A stretch of DNA of 64,000 nt from Pedobacter roseus (GTDB taxonomy: Bacteria; Bacteroidota; Bacteroidia; Sphingobacteriales; Sphingobacteriaceae). Made by a program: the position numbers and the translations under genes. The stretch is taken from positions 3,906,001 through 3,970,000 of the forward strand of contig NZ_CP060723.1 of the NCBI RefSeq assembly GCF_014395225.1. The letters run 5' to 3'. Of the stretch, positions 1-8,472 are shown in pieces (the first letter of the stretch is position 1; every line of letters starts with the position of its first letter). The notes below the pieces were generated by a model. That model searched no databases and was not told the DNA's origin. It was given only the letters and a program-made list of their open reading frames with translations.

Positions 1-774
1 TTAACGGTTTCTACGACCGAATTTTTGGTGGTCGAAAACAAAGCTCTGGGCTACCGCCTTAAATACATGCTCGATCATTTTGAATACAATTCGAGAACCC
101 ATATTATCTATTACTCTGGTCACCCGTTTTTTGAAGAGTTAAAAGCTTCGGCAGCTAAAAAGAAAAAATACATTGCCGCCCGTGAAGTGGCCTATTATGG
201 TTCTTCGCAACATTTTTTCCGTTCACTTTATGCCAATAAAACAAAGGAAGAAGGTTTTATCATTAATAAAATGATCAAAATCCCCAACCCAAACCGTTAT
301 CCACAATACATCATCAATACCAATTTAGAAAAGATTAAAGCCGTACCCGAAAAAACCGGCATCAGGCAAACTAAAGGAAAAATAGATACAGCTTTATTTT
401 CCTTTTGGACCAAGCAACAGGAAATGCCAAAAACCATCGATAAATTTTCGAGAGCGGATGTGCTTACGGATACTTTAGTACACTACTTTAACCAGAATTT
501 AAAATACATCAGTTATACCGATGCCTTGCTGATCCAATATACCAAAGAGAAAGAATCGCTGGCTTACTCTAAAACCGGCTTCTGGATTTTCAGGCCTTTA
601 GATGTCCCCGAAAATGAAATCTCTGTTGCCAATTTAACCGGCGAAGGTGTCCGTTTTTACGAGAATGGTGGTATTTATGACTCACGTTCGCTACTATTCG
701 AAGGTTATTGGGCTTACGAAAAAGTGGCCGATATGGTGCCAATGGATTATATACCGCTACCAAAGAAGGAATAA
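1..774 (+). CDS. C-terminal part of a surface protein, carboxypeptidase-regulatory-like family (partial)
   Basis: The frame is open from the first base, so the gene begins upstream and only about 257 C-terminal residues are visible. Near the start is an ENKALGY segment followed by a tyrosine-rich stretch ending FFEEL. This resembles the region after the regulatory (CarboxypepD_reg-like) domain in a group of large Bacteroidota surface proteins whose role is unknown. No membrane segment or lipobox can be judged because the N-terminus is missing. The gene ends 92 bases before the radical SAM gene on the same strand. The family assignment is from memory of the motif and is only moderately secure; that this is a real coding region is secure. 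Confidence 0.6.
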   Translation, partial: LTVSTTEFLVVENKALGYRLKYMLDHFEYNSRTHIIYYSGHPFFEELKASAAKKKKYIAAREVAYYGSSQHFFRSLYANKTKEEGFIINKMIKIPNPNRYPQYIINTNLEKIKAVPEKTGIRQTKGKIDTALFSFWTKQQEMPKTIDKFSRADVLTDTLVHYFNQNLKYISYTDALLIQYTKEKESLAYSKTGFWIFRPLDVPENEISVANLTGEGVRFYENGGIYDSRSLLFEGYWAYEKVADMVPMDYIPLPKKE

Positions 775-866
775 TGGATGCAGGAAGATGTGATTTAAAC
801 TAAAATTGTTGAAAAGTAACTTTTCCTGACACTTAAAATTACTAAAAATATTAGTAATTTTAATTT

Positions 867-1934
867 ATGATTGGCGAAGAAGAAAAACAGTATTTTAAAG
901 GACGGGGCGCTCAGGTTAATCCACACAATAAGTTTTTAAAAGATGTTTACATCAAAGAACATAACGAAGGGATAGACGATTGGGAAGAAAGCGACCGCAA
1001 AACTTCCTTTATTTTCGAAAATTCAAAAACCATCGTAAATAAGGTTGATAGTCCGGATGTGGGAATGGCCTATTCGCTTAATCCCTATCAGGGCTGCGAA
1101 CATGGCTGTACTTATTGTTATGCCCGCAACTCTCACCAATATTGGGGCTACAGTGCAGGTATCGAATTTGAAAGAAAAATCATTGTAAAAAAAGACGCAC
1201 CTGAACTTTTTAAAAAATTTTTGGAGAAAAAAGGTTGGGATGCTACGACCATTTCACTCTCGGGCAATACTGACTGCTATCAACCAGCCGAAAGGAAATT
1301 TAAACTCACCCGTCAACTACTCGAAATCGCGCTGGCTTATAAACAGCCCATCGGTATGATTACCAAAAACTCTTTAATCCTCCGCGATCAGGACATTTTA
1401 CAGGAAATGGCTAAATTAAACCTCTGTATGGTTTATGTTTCCATCAATAGTTTAAATGAAGACATGCGCCAGGTAATGGAGCCGCGTACCACCACTGCCA
1501 AACAGCGCTTAAAGGTGGTAGAGGAATTGAGTAAAGCCGGCATACCCATGGGCGTAATGGTTGCACCACTCGTACCTGGCCTAAGCGACCATGAAATTCC
1601 AAAAATTTTAAAAGCCGTAGCCAATGCCGGTGCTATTAAAGCGGGTTATACCGTAGTACGGTTAAACGGAGCCATTGGCCAAATATTTGAAGATTGGCTT
1701 AGAAAAAATTTCCCCGATCGCTTTGATAAAGTCTGGCATTCGATTCAGAGTTGCCATGGAGGTAATGTAAATGACAGCCGTTTTGGCGACCGAATGCGCG
1801 GTGATGGCAATATTTCTCAGATGATCAGGGATAACTTCAGACTACACTGCCGCTTAAACGGCTTAAATGTAAAAGACATTATTTTAGATCACACTTTGTT
1901 CAAAATTCCCAGTAACCAGGTGAGTCTGTTTTAA
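867..1934 (+). CDS. PA0069-family radical SAM protein
   Basis: A 355-residue cytosolic protein predicted to bind a 4Fe-4S cluster and S-adenosylmethionine. The cluster-binding cysteines are in the motif GCEHGCTYC at residues 76-84 (C77, C81, C84), which is the CxxxCxxC radical SAM signature. The spacing and the preceding NPYQG are typical of the PA0069 group, which is related to spore photoproduct lyase; the substrate of this group is not known to me. Length is normal for the family. The ATG at 867 lies in an AT-rich leader and no longer alternative is sensible. It stands alone, with a weak hairpin (1940-1955) just after its stop codon. Family call is confident, function unknown. Confidence 0.9.
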   Translation: MIGEEEKQYFKGRGAQVNPHNKFLKDVYIKEHNEGIDDWEESDRKTSFIFENSKTIVNKVDSPDVGMAYSLNPYQGCEHGCTYCYARNSHQYWGYSAGIEFERKIIVKKDAPELFKKFLEKKGWDATTISLSGNTDCYQPAERKFKLTRQLLEIALAYKQPIGMITKNSLILRDQDILQEMAKLNLCMVYVSINSLNEDMRQVMEPRTTTAKQRLKVVEELSKAGIPMGVMVAPLVPGLSDHEIPKILKAVANAGAIKAGYTVVRLNGAIGQIFEDWLRKNFPDRFDKVWHSIQSCHGGNVNDSRFGDRMRGDGNISQMIRDNFRLHCRLNGLNVKDIILDHTLFKIPSNQVSLF

Positions 1935-2103
1935 AATTCGGGGAGAAAAATCCCCAGCGCTCAGGACCCTTATCCAATTAGTTGGCGGCGACTTGTTATC
2001 GGGAGATCAGAGCTATTGATTTGTAATCCACACCAGAACAATCATAATATTAGATTCTTATCCAAATTTGTAATCCACCTCGATTAAACTTAGTTTTAGC
2101 CTT

Positions 2104-2976
2104 ATGAATATTGCATTAATAACCTACCTTGACAAAGGTGCTTACGATACCACTACCGTAGAAAGTGAAGATGATAAACTTTTACATTTTTTAAAAGATA
2201 AAGGATTAAATATTGAAAAAATCATCTGGAATGATCAAAATGTAAATTGGGAAAATTATTCACATGCCATTTTAAAATCGCCATGGGATTATTTTGACCT
2301 CATTGAAGATTTTTATGCCTGGCTCGACCTTTTAGAAGCTAAAAAAGTGAAATTGCTTAACCCTATTGAGGTAGTAAGGTGGAACTCAAATAAAAAATAT
2401 CTACAGGAGATTGAAGCTGCCGGCTTAAAAATTATACCCAGCGCCTTTATCAATAAGCAGGAAAATGTAACGCTTAAACACTTCTTTGAAAAATTTAACA
2501 CTAATAAATTAATTGTGAAGCCCTGTATTAGTGGTGGCGCCAAAAATACTTTCAAAGTAACAGCAGAAAATGTTGAAGAAGTAAACCAAAAACTAGATCA
2601 GCTCATCCAAAACGAAGACTTTATTATTCAACCATTTTTACCAGAAATCCTGGAAAGTGGAGAATGGTCTTTCATTTTCTTTAACGGCATTTACAGTCAT
2701 TCGTTGATTAAACAGGCCAAACCTGGCGATTTCAGGGTTCAGCCGGCGCACGGTGGTACTGTTCACCCACAATATCCCGATGCCGAATTAATTGCAATGG
2801 CCCAACAATATGTTAACTCATTCGCTAAAAACTGTCTCTATGCGAGGGTTGACGGTACTTTTGTAAAAGGAGAATTTTTATTAATGGAGCTGGAATTGAT
2901 AGAGCCATTTTTGTTCTTAAATACAGATCCTCAAAATTATGAGAAGTATTATAAAGCTTTAACGGGGTTGATTTAA
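2104..2976 (+). CDS. ATP-grasp domain protein (RimK/DcsG-like)
   Basis: A 290-residue cytosolic protein. The N-terminal third resembles the pre-ATP-grasp domain of glutathione-synthetase-like ligases (SPWDYF around residue 59). The middle carries the ATP-binding strands (LIVKPCISGGAKNTF at about 135-149, FIIQPFL about 174) and the C-terminal part has the metal/ATP ligands (DGTF, MELELIEP around 250-266). Such enzymes join a carboxylate to an amine with ATP consumption; the closest named relative I can think of is O-ureido-serine cyclo-ligase (DcsG), but no cycloserine genes are nearby, so the substrate is unknown. Monocistronic, followed by a palindromic repeat at 2990-3053. Confidence 0.85.
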   Translation: MNIALITYLDKGAYDTTTVESEDDKLLHFLKDKGLNIEKIIWNDQNVNWENYSHAILKSPWDYFDLIEDFYAWLDLLEAKKVKLLNPIEVVRWNSNKKYLQEIEAAGLKIIPSAFINKQENVTLKHFFEKFNTNKLIVKPCISGGAKNTFKVTAENVEEVNQKLDQLIQNEDFIIQPFLPEILESGEWSFIFFNGIYSHSLIKQAKPGDFRVQPAHGGTVHPQYPDAELIAMAQQYVNSFAKNCLYARVDGTFVKGEFLLMELELIEPFLFLNTDPQNYEKYYKALTGLI

Positions 2977-2989
2977 GGTTTAGCATCTT

Positions 2990-3053
2990 CGTCATTCTCG
3001 CGAATGCGGGAATCTTAAAGCGCATTAAGATTCCCACCTGCGTAGGAATGACG
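2990..3053. repeat. Palindromic interspersed repeat, family 1
   Basis: An imperfect inverted repeat with outer arms CGTCATTC and GAATGACG and inner arms GGGAATCTT / AAGATTCCC. A second copy lies at 18129-18196. Both sit just downstream of a gene, so they may also act as transcription end or mRNA-stabilising hairpins; this role is inferred. Confidence 0.75.
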
Positions 3054-3113
3054 CATCTTTTTAGGATCTGTTAATGGTAAACAAAGTCGGGATGACGATT
3101 GCCAGGATTTATT

Positions 3114-3626
3114 TTATTTCGCTGCAAAAACCTGCACCCAATATTTATCGGTTTTCGCCGCGCCCATTTCTTTAAAAGAGGCAGTCATGATATTTTTGCA
3201 ATGCTCTTCACTCTTAATCCAATCGTTAAAAACCTGTGCTTCCGTGGTTTGTCCAAAGGCTACATTCTCTCCCACTGATGTCCAGTTGTAACCGGTAGCT
3301 TTTACACGGGCACCTGCGCTTTCACCATTGGCAGAAATATGAGTAAGTGTTGCTATAGATGCAACATACTTACCATGGCTAATGGCAGCAGCACCCAAAT
3401 TGATATTCCAGGTTAAGGCTCCAACCGGGGGCATAACAGTTGTACCACAATTGCAACCTGCCAAACGGGTATCGTTCACCAATTTTAGTAAGGCGTCGTT
3501 ATTGATATTGGTTGCGGTAGAAAGTACCAGGGGATCAGTTGTTGCTGGTGTAGCGTCAGCTCCTTTTTTACAGGATAAAGCACAGCATAGTGCTATGCAT
3601 GCCAATGGGATGGTAATAAATTTCAT
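3114..3626 (-). CDS. CAP-domain (SCP/PR1-like) lipoprotein
   Basis: About 170 residues. I chose the ATG at 3626 because it starts a clean lipoprotein signal (MKFITIPLACIALCCALSC) with the lipobox cysteine at residue 19 and KKG after it; ten more residues upstream are open but add nothing. The mature part is a CAP domain: LLKLVNDTR, a HGKYVASI..LTHIS segment, VGENVAFGQ, and the typical HCKNIM...EMGAA.....YWVQVFA ending. CAP proteins in bacteria are secreted or surface-anchored with poorly known roles. A CNCG pair near residues 58-61 may form a disulfide. It is convergent with the ATP-grasp gene. Confidence 0.88.
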   Translation of the reverse strand: MKFITIPLACIALCCALSCKKGADATPATTDPLVLSTATNINNDALLKLVNDTRLAGCNCGTTVMPPVGALTWNINLGAAAISHGKYVASIATLTHISANGESAGARVKATGYNWTSVGENVAFGQTTEAQVFNDWIKSEEHCKNIMTASFKEMGAAKTDKYWVQVFAAK

Positions 3627-3751
3627 TAATAGGGGATAGTTTAAGGAAAGGTACAATGATTTTCTTTAAAAAAAATAATTTCCATCCATCTTTTTCGTAC
3701 TCCAAAAACAACTACAAATTTTAATGCTAATTAATTAATCGCTAAAACAAA

Positions 3752-3777
3752 AAACTCCCGATTTTCATCGGGAGTTT
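3752..3777 (-). terminator. Intrinsic terminator of clpC
   Basis: Eight-base stem AACTCCCG / CGGGAGTT around an 8-base loop, followed on the minus strand by a T-rich tract, six bases beyond the clpC stop codon. Confidence 0.85.
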
Positions 3778-3782
3778 CTTAT

Positions 3783-6335
3783 TTATTTACTTGAAGAATC
3801 TTCTTCTTGTTTCGGCTCTTCTTTTTTCTTCTCACCTTTTTTGTGGTTGATCGAAATCAGCTCGGTAGTTTTATCGTAATCAATTTCTAAAACATCTCCT
3901 TCGGTTAATTCACCTTTAAGGATCTCTTCAGCAATTGGATCTTCTAAATATTTCTGGATCGCTCTTTTTAAAGGGCGTGCACCAAAATTACTATCGAAAC
4001 CTTTATCTGCAATGTATTCTTTAGCATTTTCAGTTAATGCGATTTCATAACCAAGAGTATGAACCCGACCGAATAATGCTTTTAACTCGATATCGATAAT
4101 CCTAAAGATTTCTTCTTTACCTAGGCTGTTAAATACCACTACATCATCAACACGGTTTAAGAACTCAGGTGCAAAAGCACGTTTTAAAGCACTTTCGATT
4201 ACACCACGGCTGTGAGAATCGGCCTGGTTTGTTTTTGCTGAAGTAGAAAAACCAACACCCTGACCAAAATCTTTTAGCTGACGGGCACCAATGTTTGAAG
4301 TCATGATGATGATCGTATTTCTAAAATCAACTTTACGTCCTAAACTATCGGTTAACTGTCCTTCATCCAATACCTGTAATAAAATATTAAATACATCAGG
4401 GTGAGCTTTTTCAATCTCATCCAGTAAGATTACCGCATAAGGTTTTCTTCTTACTTTTTCAGTTAACTGCCCACCTTCTTCGTAACCTACGTATCCCGGA
4501 GGCGCTCCCACTAAACGTGATACCGCGAATTTCTCCATGTATTCACTCATGTCGATCTGGATCAATGAATCGTCGCTATCGAACATGAAACGGGCCAGTT
4601 CTTTTGCCAATTCTGTTTTACCTACTCCGGTTGGACCTAAGAAAATAAATGAACCGATTGGTTTTTTAGGATCTTTTAATCCAGCTCTTGTACGTTGGAT
4701 GGCTTTCGTTAATTTTTTGATCGCATCATCCTGACCGATAATTTTCTCGGCTACTTTATCGTACATATTCAACAGTTTTGCACTGTCTGTTTGTCCAACA
4801 CGTTGTACCGGGATACCAGTCATCATCGAAACTACCTCTGCTACGTTATCTTCTGATACTTCGTAACGTTTGGTTTTGGTTTCAGCTTCCCACTCTGCTT
4901 TAGCTTTATCTAATTCTTCAATTAAATTTTTCTCTGTATCGCGAAGTTTTGCAGCTTCTTCATATTTCTGGCTACGTACAACTTTGTTTTTCTCTAATTT
5001 GATATCTTCGATTTTCGCCTCTATATCGATAATGTTCTGTGGAACATGGATATTGGTCAGGTGAACACGAGATCCTGCCTCGTCTAAAGCATCAATCGCT
5101 TTATCTGGTAAGAAACGGTCAGAAATGTAACGCGATGTTAAAGTAACGCATGCTAAAATAGCTTCGTCGGTATAAGTTACACCGTGGTGTTCTTCATACT
5201 TATCTTTAATACGGGTTAAAATCTCTACAGTTTCATCCGGTGTAGCAGGCTCAACCATCACTTTCTGGAAACGACGGTCTAAAGCGCCATCTTTCTCAAT
5301 GTACTGACGGTATTCATCTAAAGTTGTTGCACCGATACATTGAATTTCGCCCCTTGCCAAAGCAGGTTTGAACATGTTTGAGGCGTCTAACGAACCTGAT
5401 GCGCCACCCGCACCAACAATGGTATGGATCTCATCAATGAACAAAATTACGTCTGTAGATTTTTCAAGCTCGTTCATCACGGCTTTCATACGCTCTTCGA
5501 ACTGGCCACGGTATTTTGTACCAGCCACAAGCGATGCTAAATCTAACGTAACTACACGTTTGCCAAACAGCACACGCGAAACTTTACGTTGTACAATGCG
5601 TAAGGCCAAACCTTCAGCAATTGCCGATTTACCAACACCTGGCTCTCCGATTAAAATCGGGTTATTCTTTTTTCTGCGGGATAAAATCTGCGATACACGC
5701 TCAATTTCTTTCTCGCGGCCTACAATAGGGTCTAAACGACCTTCTTCTGCAGCCTTGGTTAAATCACGACCGAAATTATCTAAAACCGGAGTTTTAGATT
5801 TTATATCTGAAACCTTTTTAGGTGTACTAAAGCTTTCTTCTTCACGATAATCGTCATCGCCTCCTGTAGAAGCGCTGTTTGAGATATCATCTCTGAAACC
5901 ATTTTTATTCACTTCAACCTCCTGTTTAAAAACATCATAAGTAACACCATATTGTAATAAGATCTGTGAGGCGATGTTATCATCATCTCTCAAAACCGAT
6001 AACAACAAATGTTCGGTGCCGATTAAATCGCTTTTAAATATTTTAGCTTCTAAATAAGTGATTTTTAAAACTTTTTCTGCCTGTTTTGTTAATGGAATAT
6101 TGCCTAAGTTTACTGTAACACTCGAAGTACCGCGAACGGCATCTTCAATTGAGCGGCGCAATTTACCGGTATCAACCCCTAACGATCGTAAAATTTTTAT
6201 AGCCATGCCATCCCCTTCGCGGATGAGGCCCAATAATAAATGCTCGGTTCCGATGTAATCATGCCCTAAGCGGAGCGCTTCCTCCCTACTAAAAGAGATT
6301 ACATCTTTAACCTGTGGTGAAAATTTTGCTTCCAT
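3783..6335 (-). CDS. clpC: ATP-dependent Clp protease ATP-binding subunit ClpC
   Basis: An 850-residue AAA+ unfoldase that feeds substrates to ClpP. It has two N-terminal Clp repeats (residues about 5-70 and 80-145), a first AAA domain with Walker A GEPGVGKS at 230-237 and Walker B FIDEIHT, a UVR-type coiled region (about 440-490, rich in E and K, with KYEEAAKLRD), and a second AAA domain with GPTGVGKT and LLDEIEKAHP. The presence of the UVR-like middle region and two N repeats supports ClpC over ClpA or ClpB. The C-terminal tail is a charged K/E run ending in serines. Monocistronic with its own terminator. No clpP or mcsAB is nearby. Confidence 0.97.
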   Translation of the reverse strand: MEAKFSPQVKDVISFSREEALRLGHDYIGTEHLLLGLIREGDGMAIKILRSLGVDTGKLRRSIEDAVRGTSSVTVNLGNIPLTKQAEKVLKITYLEAKIFKSDLIGTEHLLLSVLRDDDNIASQILLQYGVTYDVFKQEVEVNKNGFRDDISNSASTGGDDDYREEESFSTPKKVSDIKSKTPVLDNFGRDLTKAAEEGRLDPIVGREKEIERVSQILSRRKKNNPILIGEPGVGKSAIAEGLALRIVQRKVSRVLFGKRVVTLDLASLVAGTKYRGQFEERMKAVMNELEKSTDVILFIDEIHTIVGAGGASGSLDASNMFKPALARGEIQCIGATTLDEYRQYIEKDGALDRRFQKVMVEPATPDETVEILTRIKDKYEEHHGVTYTDEAILACVTLTSRYISDRFLPDKAIDALDEAGSRVHLTNIHVPQNIIDIEAKIEDIKLEKNKVVRSQKYEEAAKLRDTEKNLIEELDKAKAEWEAETKTKRYEVSEDNVAEVVSMMTGIPVQRVGQTDSAKLLNMYDKVAEKIIGQDDAIKKLTKAIQRTRAGLKDPKKPIGSFIFLGPTGVGKTELAKELARFMFDSDDSLIQIDMSEYMEKFAVSRLVGAPPGYVGYEEGGQLTEKVRRKPYAVILLDEIEKAHPDVFNILLQVLDEGQLTDSLGRKVDFRNTIIIMTSNIGARQLKDFGQGVGFSTSAKTNQADSHSRGVIESALKRAFAPEFLNRVDDVVVFNSLGKEEIFRIIDIELKALFGRVHTLGYEIALTENAKEYIADKGFDSNFGARPLKRAIQKYLEDPIAEEILKGELTEGDVLEIDYDKTTELISINHKKGEKKKEEPKQEEDSSSK

Positions 6336-6817
6336 AATACCTTTCTTAACAGCTACGTCCCTAAACTATAAAATAATTTATAAAAAGCGACTGTACCATT
6401 TTGTTTATTTTATCAACAATTGCGCCATACGGGTGGATAAAAGGCAGTAAACATATCCCCCAACCTAAAAAATACGGTATGAATATCGTTTTGATAAATA
6501 TATATCTATCTACGTAATAACTGTTTTATAGGTTTTAAAAGGGGATTTTTTATGTGATCTCCCTTCTAAATATCATTTTGTCGGTTTATTGTAAGGATTT
6601 TTTCGATTCGATCAACTGACAATTTGTTGCTTTTTGTAAAGGCAATTTACAAGTTTTGACAGAAAAACAAAAAGAACGTGACATCATTTAACAATTTAAC
6701 CAGACAATTATCAATAATAATGAATATCTATTACTGAATACCATATTATCAGTACGAAAATAACTGTTGATAGGTTGTTTTTGTTTTATAAAAACGATGG
6801 TAATTGCTTCAATAAGA
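6336..6817. other. Gene-free AT-rich spacer upstream of clpC
   Basis: No plausible reading frame, RNA gene or strong hairpin was seen. The first hundred bases probably hold the clpC promoter; a TAGTTTAG stretch upstream of the clpC start differs by one base from the TAnnTTTG box. Confidence 0.5.
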
Positions 6818-7311
6818 TGGAGGAAGAAAAAGATGGAAGATGTAATATGGATGATGGACTCGGATTCGCGATGAGACTTAATTTTTTTAACTGCTTAATG
6901 TTATAATAAAAATAAATAATTGGCTAAAGATTTATCACCATTAAGAAGTTAAGGGCATTAAGAAAAAGATGGAAAATGTAAAATGGATGATGGACTCGGA
7001 TTCGCGATGAGCCTTAATTTTCTTAACTGCTTAATGTTATAATAAAAATAAATAATTGGCTAAAGATTTATCACCATTAAGAAGTTAAGGACATTAAGAA
7101 AAAGATGGAAAATGGATGAGGGAATCGGATTCGTGATGAGCCTTAATTTTCTTAACTGCTTTAATGTTAGAATAAAAATGAATAATTGGCTAAAGATTTA
7201 TCACCATTAAGAAGTTAAGGACATTAAGAGAAAGATGGAAAAAAATGGAAGATGGAAAATGGATGATGGAATCGGATTCGCGATGAAAACCTTAACATTA
7301 TTAACTTCTTA
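6818..7311. repeat. Tandem array of about 136-bp hairpin-forming units
   Basis: Three full units and a partial fourth. The landmark ATGATGGACTCGGATTCG recurs at 6851, 6987, 7116 (as ATGAGGGAATCGG) and 7263, giving periods of 136, 129 and 147. Inside each unit CTTAATTTTCTTAACTGCTTAATG is followed about 40 bases later by CATTAAGAAGTTAAGG, an imperfect inverted repeat, so each unit can fold into one long hairpin. No coding frame runs through it. Confidence 0.85.
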
Positions 7312-7355
7312 ATTTTGAAATGAGATCGATTGCGCTTAACGTTTTGCGCCACACC

Positions 7356-7823
7356 CTAAGCGCCATTATAAAAACTGCTCAAAAACTGTAATGGTATATC
7401 AGACGGGGCTGTTTGATTACAATACTCCATGATTTCGTTTAAATTAAAGTGGCCCGATACGGATTGAAAAGTTTCATCGTCCGAATCTTCAAAACCCATG
7501 CTCCAACCGCTAAAAATGCATTGATCATACTTTCCGATCTGTAGCAAAACAACCGACTCATGCCGGCTATCAGTCATTATTTTTTTATAAAGCTTACGCA
7601 CAGTCCTTTCGTCACCTTCTAACAACTGCATAAATCTGCCTTTACTTTTGGTAATGGGCTGACCTTTCACATGTAATAAGATCCCGCTAATACCATTTTG
7701 TTGGTTAAAATCCCTGCTTTGATTAAGTAAAACCTTGATCATTTCTGCATCAAAGGCCTTACTTTCTACACTGCTGTAAATTAAATAGAATATTGGTGTT
7801 ATATTTTTATTGTCTGGTTCCAT
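7356..7823 (-). CDS. BLUF-domain blue-light sensor protein
   Basis: A 155-residue protein consisting of one BLUF domain (sensor of blue light using FAD) and a short C-terminal tail. The flavin-site residues are present: tyrosine in LIYSS (Y16), asparagine N40 before NGISGILL, glutamine in FMQLLEG (Q66), and the W107/M109 pair in GWSMGF. The family senses blue light through a hydrogen-bond change around the flavin. There is no output domain such as EAL or GGDEF, so it must act through a partner, as PixD-type short BLUF proteins do. It stands alone next to a tandem repeat array; no partner gene is recognisable nearby. Confidence 0.93.
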   Translation of the reverse strand: MEPDNKNITPIFYLIYSSVESKAFDAEMIKVLLNQSRDFNQQNGISGILLHVKGQPITKSKGRFMQLLEGDERTVRKLYKKIMTDSRHESVVLLQIGKYDQCIFSGWSMGFEDSDDETFQSVSGHFNLNEIMEYCNQTAPSDIPLQFLSSFYNGA

Positions 7824-8104
7824 AAGGCTATTAATATAATAATTATCAATTAATGTTTTTGATAAAAAAGCTGACTAATATGCTATTATTTTATTGGAAG
7901 CAACACATTAACAGCCAATTAAAATTAACATCTGATTACGCAAAATATTGATACACCGCAGCAAAATTTAATAATCATACTAAACATATTTTAAACTGTC
8001 AATGATCATAACCAAATAAAAACACCGTAAATTATTCGGTATAAAAATCTGAATGTGCTTTCTTGCCGTATATGTAATCAAATCCATAAAACCGGATCAG
8101 GCAG

Positions 8105-8422
8105 ATGGCGTCTCTTACTCAAAGACTTTTAATCATATTCATTCTCATCATCGCTTTTGCGGGAAGAATTGCGGTATCAGCCATTGCCAGCCAGAAATCT
8201 TCTCAGGTGATAGTTAAAGAAAACATGGGCAAATCAGAAAAACCGGATAGTGGTGAGAATGATGAGCAGATGGAAGAAAAAATGAAATTGGAAGACCTCA
8301 TTGTGCATGGTTTAACAAACATTGATTTTATGAGCATAGCCAGCACTAAAACTAAATTGTTTGCTGGTAATTATCAACTCCTTAATTGCACCCTAAAAAC
8401 CTTAGAGTACCCTCCTAAATAA
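8105..8422 (+). CDS. Small hypothetical exported or membrane-anchored protein
   Basis: A 105-residue protein I do not recognise. An N-terminal hydrophobic stretch (residues about 8-28, ending SAIAS) looks like a signal peptide or anchor. It is followed by a highly charged, glutamate-rich segment (about 40-62) and a C-terminal part without motifs. It lies 50 bases upstream of the DUF4394 lipoprotein gene on the same strand, so the two may be co-transcribed. The signal-like start and reasonable composition support a real gene, but there is no family evidence. Confidence 0.5.
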   Translation: MASLTQRLLIIFILIIAFAGRIAVSAIASQKSSQVIVKENMGKSEKPDSGENDEQMEEKMKLEDLIVHGLTNIDFMSIASTKTKLFAGNYQLLNCTLKTLEYPPK

Positions 8423-8472
8423 GGCTATCGAAGCCTAAAATTCACAATTTTCTTAATTAAACATTAAACTAC

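Noticed and set aside
5368-5850. 160-codon frame antisense to clpC
   Set aside because: It mirrors the conserved AAA domain of clpC on the other strand and has no independent support.
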